Position numbers and translations under genes: made by a program. DNA of 64,000 bases, taken from positions 25,202 through 89,201 of the forward strand of contig JBBHKE010001703.1 in the NCBI GenBank assembly GCA_037447655.1. The letters run 5' to 3'. The notes beneath the pieces are model-generated. The model was not told where the DNA came from. It made no database searches and worked only from the letters and a program-made list of their open reading frames with translations. This DNA comes from Zygnema cylindricum. Taxonomy: Eukaryota; Streptophyta; Zygnematophyceae; Zygnematales; Zygnemataceae. This document shows, piece after piece, positions 1-10,178 of the stretch; position 1 is the first letter of the stretch, and each line of letters starts with the position of its first letter.

Positions 1-593
1 AACAAATGAATCAGACATTTGTTTTGACGGCCGACATTTAATGTCATATTTAATCCGACGGCGTATATCACTACCGAGATGGCGGAATGGTCATTTTGGC
101 GTTTGTGGACGTGGCATGACGTGGCGCCACGTGGAGGGAAAACATTCGGTCGCAGGAATTTCGGGGAACTTAAGGACGAGTTAAAAGTGGACACACGTCC
201 ACTCAATGACCTTGTCGTACACAGGCCGTACAGAAAGTACATCGGTCGTAGTACCTTTCTGTACCCTACAATCATCTGATTGGTTCGTGCGTTAGTAGAT
301 AGGGGTTGTGAGAGGGGTTTAGGACTTAGAGAATTTGGTAGGTAGTAACCTCTCTCCCTTTGAGAGTTTGTATAAACTTGACATCTTTTCCACCTTATAA
401 TTTATCGGCTGGTTGGCCGTTTTCACTGTTTCTTTTTCCTACTGACTCAAGGGAGTCTAGGCTACACAGGGGTGCACTCAAAATGTTAGTTTGCCATCCT
501 GGGTAGCAATGATTGTGGCTTGAAGTGGGTTAGTTAAAAACCTATCTAGAGGCTTCTTGTATTATGTCGTCCAATGGAGGACACAGAATTGCA
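1..593 (+). mobile_element. LTR fragment, F/B copia family, 5' end outside window
   Basis: This is the 3' two thirds of an LTR. It aligns along its length with the F LTRs at 29275-29859 and 35395-35980, including the decamer TAGGACTTAG (320-329), a TATAAA-like box near 370 and the terminal ACAGAATTGCA ending at 593. The LTR reads on the plus strand, opposite to the pol remnant that follows it. The next bases (594-612) look like a damaged primer-binding site joined abruptly to RNase H sequence of the other strand, so a deletion or rearrangement removed this element's body. Confidence 0.8.
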
Positions 594-3500
594 TTGGTTG
601 CCTTCTAGTCTCTCTTCATAGGATTATTAAGACTCCTACTGAATACTCCAACTGCTGCCGCTATGTCCGGCCAAGTACAGTTCATAAAGTATATTAGACT
701 TCCCACAACCTACCTGTAGGGGATAGACTTCATAAATTCTCTCTCTTCTAGAATAATTTGATCATCTAAGATTATCAATCCTCCTTCTACACTTCCATCA
801 CTTACTTTCTACAAGTCAATGGGAGTGGTACAACTGTTTACCTTTTCCATCTGGAATTTCTCAAGCATATTACCTAGTATTTTTTTCTGAGTAAGTCTAA
901 TGATCCTTTTCCCGCTATCTCTCTCCATTTGAATTCCCAAAATATATATATTGCCTCCCCTAAATCCTTCAGGTCAAATTTGCTTCTAATATCTTTCTTT
1001 AACTTATTGATCTTTTCCAAAGACTTACTTAACACCAGCAGATCATCCACATAATTTGCAATAAAAATCACACCATTCTCATCTTCAAAAATATAGATAG
1101 AATGGTCAGAGCTCATTGCGGATATATCCGAGACCTGTGAGAAACTCATTTAGTTTCTTTTTCCACTATCGGGGAGCGTGCTTCAATCCATATAAGGACT
1201 TTATGAGCATGCAGACTTTGCTCTCTCATCCTTCCTCCACGAACCCCTCTGGTTGACAAATGAAAATTTATTCCTCTTATTCACCATTGTGAAAGGCGTT
1301 CTTAATATCTATCCGGTGTATTTTTATGTCTTCCGCTGCCGCTAGGCTGAGGAGAATCCTTACTGATGGGAACCAAACAATTGGAGTAAAAGTCTCTTAC
1401 AATCAATCCCGTGAACCCTTTTGCTACCAAGTGAGCTTTATATCTTTCAATGGTATAATGTGGGTTCAGTTTTAGTTTAAAAACCCATTTACACCTAATC
1501 AATTTTATGTTTGGAAGACAATCCACCAGTTCCCAAGTATTTGCTTCCATGTTGGAGGCCATCTCATCATTTATGGCTCTAACCCATCTGGCTTTCTCCA
1601 CACTATTCACTGCCTCCGAGTATGACTGGGGCTCATCAGGGTGAGAGAGCTTAGCTACCTTGTGAGCGACATGTTTTTCCTGTAGCCTTTTGCTGCTTCT
1701 TCGTCCTCCCTCAAAATCCGAAGTTCGAATGGAGGAAAGTCTTGGATTCCTTCTCACTATCTTATCAGCTCCCCTATCCATGGAAGTCGGTTTTGACTCC
1801 TCTTCCTCTTTGTCTTTGGAGTGCGTAGGGATATGGGAAGTTTCCGGTATATCTCCCCTATCTTGGACCTCCCCTCAATCTACATTCACTTTTTCACTCA
1901 TGTCCTTTCTGGGAAGATCAGAAACCTCCTCACTTTCAGACTCAAAACTGATTCTTATCTTCTTGGTGTATTTGAAGGGATCAAATGACTTCCTTTCATT
2001 CATGACAACTAGATGCTTTACTTGAATGATATCTTATTTTGCTAAGTCACAGACTCTATATCCCTTGACATCCTAATCATATCCCAAAAAATATCCAGGT
2101 TTCCCTTTAACATCTAGCTACCAATTTTTCCTATCCGTATCAAGACTGTAAACTTGACTACCGTATACTTTCACGTGAGAATTATCTAGTTTCCTTCCAA
2201 CCCATCTCTCATAAGGTGTCATTCCTTTCATGGCCAAGGTAAGGACTCTACTCTTAATGTAGTTAGCACAGTTTATGGCTTTTGCCCAAAACCTTTTTCC
2301 TGTCTTCTTGTCGGCCAACATATTACGTACACTATCTCCTAGAGTCCGATTCAACCTCTCAATTACCCCATTTTGTTCAGGATTATTCGGTACAGTTTTT
2401 TGATGCTGAACTCCCTCATCCCTCAAGTATTCCTCAAACTGGTTAGAGGTATATTCTCCCCCATTATCACTCCTTATTCTCTTAATGGGGGTTTCGTGCA
2501 ACTTCTTAGTCTAGGCTTTATATTCTTTGAAGTAAGTTGGTTTTTCACACTTTGTTTTTTGGAAGTAGACTCTAGAGTATCTAGACGAATCATCGATAGG
2601 TTTCATGATAAACCTCTTACCTCCTATCGAATGTACCTCTGCTGGTCCCAAGATATCTGTGTGGACCAGATCTAGTACATTTTCACCTCTATATGTAGCA
2701 AATATGGGAAAGGGGAGTCTGTGAGCTTTACCTTATGTACAGCCAAAACAATCATCCACCATTTTATTATCCCCAAACTGTATGCCTTCTACTACACAAA
2801 GCCTCTTTATTTCCCTCAACATATCTAAGTGCACATGCCCCAACCGCTTATGCCAAATCATCAAGTTTGGGACACCACCATAGGAAGCGTTTTTCTTTTC
2901 ATTAAGCCTAAACATTCCTTGAGTACCGTTATCTACTATGAAGTAGACTTCATCCTCATACTTAGCTGTAAAGACTCCCTTTCCAGTGAAAGTATTAAAT
3001 TCCTTATCATCTAATACAGAGGTAGAGACATGATTTTTACTCAGCTGAGGAATGTAGAGTACATCTGAAAAGGTGAGTATAGAAGTCTTACCCTCCGCTA
3101 AGACTTTCATATCTACGGAACCCGCTAGATCTGTAGTAACAACTCTTCCATCCCCATACTCTTTCTCTACAGTAGGGATCTTTCTTAGCTTGGTAAAGAG
3201 ATGTTTGTCACATAATATATGCATGGATGCACCTGAGTCAATGATCCATCCTTATTCTAGAGCCTCCTGAATGGCTCTAAGAGCACACTTTTTTTTTCGA
3301 GGGAGATCCTTCTCCTCTAGATTCTCGTCAAGAAAGAGCTCCCCATCCTCTTTCTCAGAGGACTCGTCCTACTTGGTCTCTCCTTTCACTTTTGTGACCA
3401 CAAGTGCCTTCTTCTTCCCGCCAGAATAATCCCCTCCACGGTTCTTTTGGAGCCTCAGCTCTGACAGCTTCGTGTAATCCGCTATGAAGTGTTCCGACTT

Positions 3501-3886
3501 TTCGCAAAAATGACAAAGAGCCTTTGGGGGCCTCGGTCCTCCAGACTTATCTTTTTCTCGTTTGAAGCTGTTGTACGACTCTGATCTTTTTCTCCTTTGA
3601 AGCTGTTGTACGGCATCCCAAAATCCTTACTCCACCGGTCCGATTCGGCATCTAGAGCTTGAATGCTCTTTCCACCTCTCTAAATCTCAATAGTGTTCTC
3701 CAACAGAATATGATCCGGACCACTATATTCCACTTTTAAGAACTGTCATCCAATTCTTAAACTCACTACACTATGTTCTCATACTTATCAGACAGCTTAA
3801 TGTTGAGGGTGTTGACTTTCATCTTCATTGTGCCTGTCCACGCGACACTCTCCATCTCGATATATAAATAAGAGAGATCACTATAG
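594..3886 (-). pseudogene. Element B gag-pol remnant, pol through mid-gag (copia)
   Basis: Read on the minus strand this is a decayed copia polyprotein, broken by stops and frameshifts and cut at its 3' end within RNase H. From its 5' side (high coordinates) it holds the gag zinc-knuckle region (about 3450-3560), the protease and pre-integrase region (2733-3224), integrase with SDNGGEYTSNQFE and the catalytic Glu in a VIERLNRT motif (2118-2501), the linker and RT start (1302-1781), RT with an intact NYVDDLLVLS (874-1149), and a piece of RNase H (about 618-873). The 3' LTR and the RNase H end are missing. Gag stops at 3886, where element T is inserted, and resumes at 15271. No function is expected. 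Confidence 0.85.
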
Positions 3887-4781
3887 TGTTTTTCTACGAC
3901 CACCGATGCAGGTGGAGGAGCAACACTAGTAGTAGAAGTAGACATGGTACACTCTCCGAAGCTATTAAGAATTCTATCAAACAGTTGTTTTCAAGTGCTC
4001 ACCAGATCATATAGAAACATCCAAGCCTCACAAAACTCTATCACAATATAGAGTAGCATAAACACAGTCAACTCTCAAAGTTTCAGCACAATTGACCCGA
4101 CGACACTCAAGATATAATGCTCAAAAGTTTCCCAAAAACTGTCTGCATTTTACTACTTGGAAGTCTGGATACATAAAATGGTCTAAGTCCTAAGTCTTAT
4201 ACTCTTGGCGTTGTACCGCCGATACAAGTGTATCTGAGAAGTACGTCCACAATCAACCGATCTACTGAGATCTACGTCTTCCTAATCCTGTCAACCCAAT
4301 CTATCATCGTACAGTCAATATTACTCAGAATCTATATTAAGTGATTCTACAAATACTTGTCGGCTAAGTCACTTGTGATTTTTCTATGAATCTTGTCCGT
4401 TGACTCAATTCCTATATATCGCAACTGCGTTATCCTGTACCAAATCACATTTATATCATTCACGGTTGCGGTGTCCCGTACCGAATCATATCCAAGAAAA
4501 TAATAGTTGCGTTGTGTGTACGGATCATATCGAACGTAACCGTAGCTACGCTTTTCTTGTGCATCACAACGTCATTGCTGCGTTGCCCTACCTGAATAGC
4601 AGCTGCGATGCTGCGCTGCTCTGTTTGCATAGTAGTTGCGCTGTTCCGTCAGCATCGCAATTGCGTTGTCCTGAACTGCCCTCAAGTGATGACGCATGTC
4701 CTTGTGAAACTTACGCCTCAGATTACTACCTTTCTGCCGTCACACTAATATACCGATACTTAAAGATTTCCAAAATCAACA
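3887..4781 (-). repeat. Element T left (3') LTR
   Basis: 895 bases with TG...CA ends (TGTTTTTCTACG to AAATCAACA on the plus strand). It is preceded by TSD TATAG and followed by the polypurine tract. It carries the sense decamer TAGGACTTAG (4183-4192, reverse complement) and a stretch of imperfect GCAACTGCG/GTTGCG repeats in its U3 (4430-4680). Its first 260 bases differ clearly from the other two T LTRs; from 4149 on it matches the middle LTR base for base. Confidence 0.88.
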
Positions 4782-4800
4782 CTCCCCTAAAGCTTTAGAC
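4782..4800 (-). promoter_or_regulatory. Polypurine tract of element T (unit 1)
   Basis: In the sense direction this reads GTCTAAAGCTTTAGGGGAG directly before the 3' LTR, the position of the plus-strand DNA primer in LTR elements. It contains the 12-base palindrome CTAAAGCTTTAG. The same tract precedes the 3' LTR of D (23442-23460) and, with one G/T-type change near its end, that of C (22044-22062). The unit 2 copy is at 10025-10043. Confidence 0.8.
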
Positions 4801-4927
4801 TCAGTGTATCAGCGCAGTTGCGATGTCGCACTTAGTGCATCAGGGCAGCATAGCAGCGCAACCATAGCAGCGCAACATAGCAGCGCAGCCATAACAGCGC
4901 AACATGGCAACTTAGCAGTGCAGCATA
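4800..4927. repeat. Imperfect minisatellite between PPT and pol end of T
   Basis: Degenerate tandem units of about 13-14 bases resembling CATAGCAGCGCAAC run through this stretch; four to five clear units lie between 4850 and 4915. An identical copy sits at 10043-10170. The GC-rich GCAGCGCA core resembles repeats in the U3 of T and of solo LTR E (32480-32610), so the array may derive from U3 sequence. It is non-coding. Confidence 0.7.
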
Positions 4928-4935
4928 CCAACTAA

Positions 4936-7900
4936 TTACCTGGGTCCACTACATCCTAATTTTGGGCCATCGCAGCATCGCTGTATTGAATTGGAGCTAC
5001 TCACCAATTCACCCAATCCTACTGCATTCATACAATAGTTTAGCTTGGGAGCAGGAACAGCTTTAGTAAGCTTATCAGCAACCTTTCTTGCATCTGGCAG
5101 ATAGCATAATTTAATCACCCTAGGGAACACTTTTTCTCTTACTAAGTGTAATTGTACATCCATGTGCTTACTCTTGAAGTGGTGACTAGGGTTAGAGGCA
5201 ATGGCAATGGCAACCTAGTTATCACACCAGATCACCTGTTGGCCAACCTGCATGTATCTTAGTTTTTGTAACATAGATTTTACCCATACGAGTTATTTGA
5301 GGGCCGAGCTTGCTGCCATATATTCTAACTCCATTGTAGACTGCGCTGTAACCTTTTGAAGTTTGCTGTTCCAGCAGCACGTTCTGTTCCCAATATTCAA
5401 AACGAATCCCGTGGTGGATTTCCGGCTTGGCATGTCGTTATAGCTTGCATCACTCCATGTTTGCAGCTTCACTTTTCCTCCGCCTAGCGTGAGTTTTAGG
5501 TCTTTTTTTCCTACCAAATATCTTAAGACTCTCCTTGCTGCATCAAAATCAGATTTTCTCGGATTCTCCAGACTCCTACTCAGTATCCTGACTGCTGCAG
5601 CAATGTCAGGACGGATACAGTTCATGAAATATATTAAGTTTCCTACTATTTGTCTGTAAGGTATTTGCGTCAAAGAATCATTCTCCCCTGAATCTGAATA
5701 CTCGCTAACAATGACACCTGGTTCTGTCTCTTCTCCCTCTATCTTCTGTCGAAATTCCATTGGAGTTAGACATCTTTTTGCCCCCCGCATTCCAAACTCA
5801 TCTAACATGTTTCTTATAGCCTCTTTTTGAGTCAATTTTATTACTTTCTTATTTCTCTCCCTCTCTACCTGGATTCCCAGAATATACTTTGCCTCACTGA
5901 GGTCTTTCATCTCGAACCGTGAGTTAAGAGCAGTTTTGATTTTGTTAATTTCAACCATTGATTTGCTAATTAATTGTTAATCATCTACATACACCGCTAT
6001 ATACACAATCCCATTTTCACCCTTTAGAACGTAGACAGAGTAATTTGAACTTATCCTTTGAAATCCTACACTGGTCACGAATTCATCAAGCTTCAGATTC
6101 CATTGCCTAAGGGCCTTTTTTAGGCCGTACAAAGATTTTAGCAACTTGCATACTAAGTGATCTTTTCATGGTTCTGCATACTTTTCATGTTGCTGCATGT
6201 AAATGGTCTCTTCTAGTTCTCTATGCAAAAAGGTTCTCTTTACATCCATCTGATGAATTTCCCTATCTTCTATAGTAGCTAGGGACAAGCAAAATCCTAA
6301 CTGTCGGAAAACTTACAACTGGAGAAAATGTTTCTTCAAAATCGATTCCTTCCTTTTGATTATACCCTTTTGCCTCAAGTTTGGCCTTATAGTGTTCAAT
6401 GGTATTATCAGGATTTAACTTCACCTTGAATACCCGTTTGCTACCGATCGCCTTTCGGTCTGGAGGAAGTTCCACCAGCTCTCATGTTTTGGCCTCCATA
6501 ATTGACTTCATTTTGTCGTTTGTTGTCTCGATCCAGTTATTCCGCTCTGGTGATGAGAAGGCCTCTTGGATGGTCAAGTGCTCCCTTGATGCTGCGGAGC
6601 AGGCAAAGTGAGAGCTTGTTTGCAGGCGGCTGCTAGATCTTCTTCCCCCCGGAAATTCTGAGGTTGAGATTGTCGGATGCCGGACATTCCGTTAATTGCG
6701 TTGGTTGCGATTCGTGTGTGGCTGGTTGCGCTCGTTGCTATCCGTGTGTATTGAGTGCTGGTGGTCCAGTTGGAACTAAACAGGATGAGGAATTTGGAGA
6801 GAGTCTGAGTTTGGAGTCACCACAGAAGAATGTTGCACCTGCGGGACAATTTCTTGCATGCAATCTAAGATGACATACTCCTGTACTTTTTGCTGCTTTT
6901 GCTGCTCTGTCATTTGAAATAAATCTATCGAGTCTAGTTCATCTTTGACAATGATATTCCTTGCTACAACTATTTTGTGCCTCTCAAATACAAAGACTCT
7001 GTAATGTTTAGAGTGATCATCATATCTTTACAAAATACCTGGCAATCCCTTCGGTTCCATTTTCCATATATTCGTAGACGTATCCAAGATAAAGCATTGA
7101 CTACCAAAAACTTTAAAATGGCTAACATCTGGTTTGCTACCTGTCCAGATCTCGTAAGGAGTAGATTCTACTGATCTTGATCCTATCCTATTGTTAATAT
7201 AAACCGCACAATTTAGAGCCTCAACCCAGAATTTCGGATCCATACTTTTATCCGCGAGCATCGACTTAGACCTCTCCACGAGAGTTCTGTTTAATCTCTC
7301 CAACACCCCATTTGTTCCGAGGAATATGGAACACTTAGTAGATGACTTTTACCTTCCTTGAGTAAAAAGGTTTCAAATTCTTTCGATGTATATTCACCAC
7401 CATTGTCTGATCTGGGCTGCAAAATAGGTAAATCATGAAGGTTTTCAACATATGATTTATAGTGTTTGAAGTGACCAAACACTTCACTCTTCTCCTTCAT
7501 GAAGTAAATTTTGTAAACCTGGAGAAATCATCTATGAATGTGACCATATATTTCATTCCCCCGGCAGATGGAACCTTCGCAGGACCAAAAACATCCGAAT
7601 GAATTTGTTGTAAAAGTTTTGTGGACCGATGCTCTGTCCCTTTAGGGAATGGTAGTCTGTGGATTTTTTCTAAAGCGCAGCCATCACATGTTTTGACCTG
7701 TTGATTTGTGATTGATAAACCTTCTATTTTTCCAGCAAGGACCATCTTTCTCAAACAATCATAGTTTATAGGCCTAATATTTTATGCAACAACTCATCTG
7801 AATGCAAAACACCGGAGTACAGAATATCATTCTCCTTCGTATTAGCCATATCCATTCGGTACATCTTGCTATTATCTCTTGTACCTGTAACTGCGACTTT

Positions 7901-9227
7901 GCCATTCTTGCTAACAACCTGCCAACCATTTTTCAAATTAACCTCAAAGCCTTTACTCTCTACCAAGGACGTAGAAAATAGATTTTTCTTAAAGTGAAGC
8001 ACAAACAAGACATTGTGAAGAGTTCTTTCTGTTGCTTTGCCCTCCACATCCACTAGCAAAAACATATCACCCACAACACGAGTCTGAACACTCATTCCAC
8101 AAGCAGAATAAATATTTTTCTCCGGCGTTGTTTTCAGATTTTTGAAGATGGTTTTGTTCCAGCACATATGGGTTGACGCTCCGTATCCATAATCCATCCA
8201 AAGTCTTTCGCGCCCTCCATCGCTGCCGCCATAGCAAATAGATCCGTTTCATTATCCTCATAAAATGTCAAATTTTCATCTTGGAGTTATGAAGAAGCTG
8301 AAAACAGTGCATTTCCACGAGGTGTAGACCCCGTGAAGTTTTTGTAAAACGGACTTTCTTGCCATCCCAGCCTGTATAGACTTGTATCGTTAGCTTTTTT
8401 AAGCTTGGGACAAAATTTGTATCCATGACGTCTCTCACTACAATAAAAACATCCATTGTTGGATTGTCTATTCACACCTTGATTAAACTGTTTGAACTGA
8501 TTAAACTAATTTCTTTGCTGATTAAACTGTACCTTCCTCTCAAAGTCTGAATTAAAAGCCTCTACCTGCTCAACATTGAGAATATTAGATGTATCTTCCT
8601 CTTCTAGCAAAATATCGATGGTTACATGTAAACTCAACTAGCTTTCTCTTTCTGTTTGAGCATATCAGATGCTCCTTTCATACTACGAGGGAGACCCCTC
8701 ATGAGCAACGCTGCCTGTTGAAATTGAGGAAACTCCCCACCTACACAAACATGTGCATCTAGAAGGATTCAAAACTTGTTAGAATATTCAGCCATTGTAC
8801 CGTCAGTGTACTTATAGTCCCATTTTTTTCTAGCCAATAAGAGTTCTTCCTGGACATTAGCTTTTTCATAATCATTTTTAAGAGATTTCCAGATATCAAT
8901 TGTTTTTTTCATTTTTATCCGAGACATAGCTAAGTCATCAGATATACATAATTTCATAATAGAACTAGCTTGCTTATTTTTCTTAGACCATGACGGATCA
9001 GATTCATCCAAAGAACCATCTAATATGTCCAAGAGATTGACATTCTCAAAATGTGTCTCCACCATGTCCGCCCAGTAAACATACTTTTTCCCCAAAAAGA
9101 TAGGAATTCTCGATGACAGGCCCAAAACATGTTGTTCTACGACCACCGGTGCAGGTGGAGGAGCAACAGTAGTAGTAGAAGTAGACATGATACACTCTGA
9201 GAAACTATCAAGAATTCTATCAAACAA
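4936..9227 (-). pseudogene. Element T gag-pol pseudogene, unit 1
   Basis: This is a full-length but broken copia polyprotein. In coding order: a gag start inside the LTR (from 9227; Ser/Thr/Pro-rich leader then HVLGLSSRIPIF), gag body (8769-9227), CCHC zinc knuckle CFYCSERRHGYKFC (about 8410-8460), a degenerate protease region (7766-8197; DYGYGAS where DSGAS is expected), integrase (7028-7754) with SDNGGEYTSKEFE, RT start (6263-6475), RT centre with YVDD followed at once by a stop (about 5975), RT/RNase H (5293-5958) and the RNase H end (4936-5163; VADKLTKAVPAPKL). Many frameshifts and stops show it is dead. About 550 bases between RT and integrase (6476-7027) are poorly conserved linker. Confidence 0.85.
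9117..9129 (-). promoter_or_regulatory. Degenerate primer-binding site of T (unit 1)
   Basis: In sense this reads TGTTTTGGGCCTG directly after the LTR, aligning with GGTTATGGGCCCA in elements A, B, D, F and J. The ATG of the usual form has become TTG. The unit 2 copy is at 14360-14372. Confidence 0.55.
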
Positions 9228-10024
9228 CTATTTTCAAGTGCTCACCAAATCTTATACAAATATCCAAGCCTCATGAAACTCTATCACAATATAGAGTAGC
9301 ATAAACACTGTCAACTCCCAAAGTTTCAACACAAGTGATCCGACATCACTCAAGATATAATACTCAAAAGTTTCCCAAAAACTGTCTGCAGTTTACTACT
9401 TGGAAGTCTGGATACATAAAATGGTCTAAGTCCTAAGTCTTATACTCTTGGCGTTGTACCGCCGATACAAGTGTATCTGAGAAGTACGTCCACAATCAAC
9501 CGATCTACTGAGATCTACGTCTTCCTAATCCTGTCAACCCAATCTATCATCGTACAGTCAATATTACTCAGAATCTATATTAAGTGATTCTACAAATACT
9601 TGTCGGCTAAGTCACTTGTGATTTTTCTATGAATCTTGTCCGTTGACTCAATTCCTATATATCGCAACTGCGTTATCCTGTACCAAATCACATTTATATC
9701 ATTCACGGTTGCGGTGTCCCGTACCGAATCATATCCAAGAAAATAATAGTTGCGTTGTGTGTACGGATCATATCGAACGTAACCGTAGCTACGCTTTTCT
9801 TGTGCATCACAACGTCATTGCTGCGTTGCCCTACCTGAATAGCAGCTGCGATGCTGCGCTGCTCTGTTTGCATAGTAGTTGCGCTGTTCCGTCAGCATCG
9901 CAATTGCGTTGTCCTGAACTGCCCTCAAGTGATGACGCATGTCCTTGTGAAACTTACGCCTCAGATTACTACCTTTCTGCCGTCACACTAATATACCGAT
10001 ACTTAAAGATTTCCAAAATCAACA
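9130..10024 (-). repeat. Element T middle LTR (chimeric)
   Basis: 895 bases, shared between the two units. Its left part (9130-9391) matches the right LTR (14373-14634), for example G at 9391, while its right part (9476-10024) matches the left LTR (4233-4781), for example T at 9476. The switch lies inside 9392-9475, an 84-base tract identical in all three LTRs. This is the structure expected from one unequal exchange between the two LTRs of a single element. Confidence 0.88.
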
Positions 10025-10178
10025 CTCCCCTAAAGCTTTAGACTCAGTGTATCAGCGCAGTTGCGATGTCGCACTTAGTGCATCAGGGCAGCATAGCAGC
10101 GCAACCATAGCAGCGCAACATAGCAGCGCAGCCATAACAGCGCAACATGGCAACTTAGCAGTGCAGCATACCAACTAA

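Noticed and set aside
4400-4798. 132-codon Cys-rich frame repeated at 9643-10041
   Set aside because: It lies wholly in the T LTR U3 and PPT, arises from GC-rich tandem repeats, and is identical only because the LTR segment was duplicated.
4800-4927. Regularly repeated short units suggestive of a CRISPR array
   Set aside because: Units are about 13 bases, degenerate and lack spacers; the context is an LTR retrotransposon in a eukaryote.
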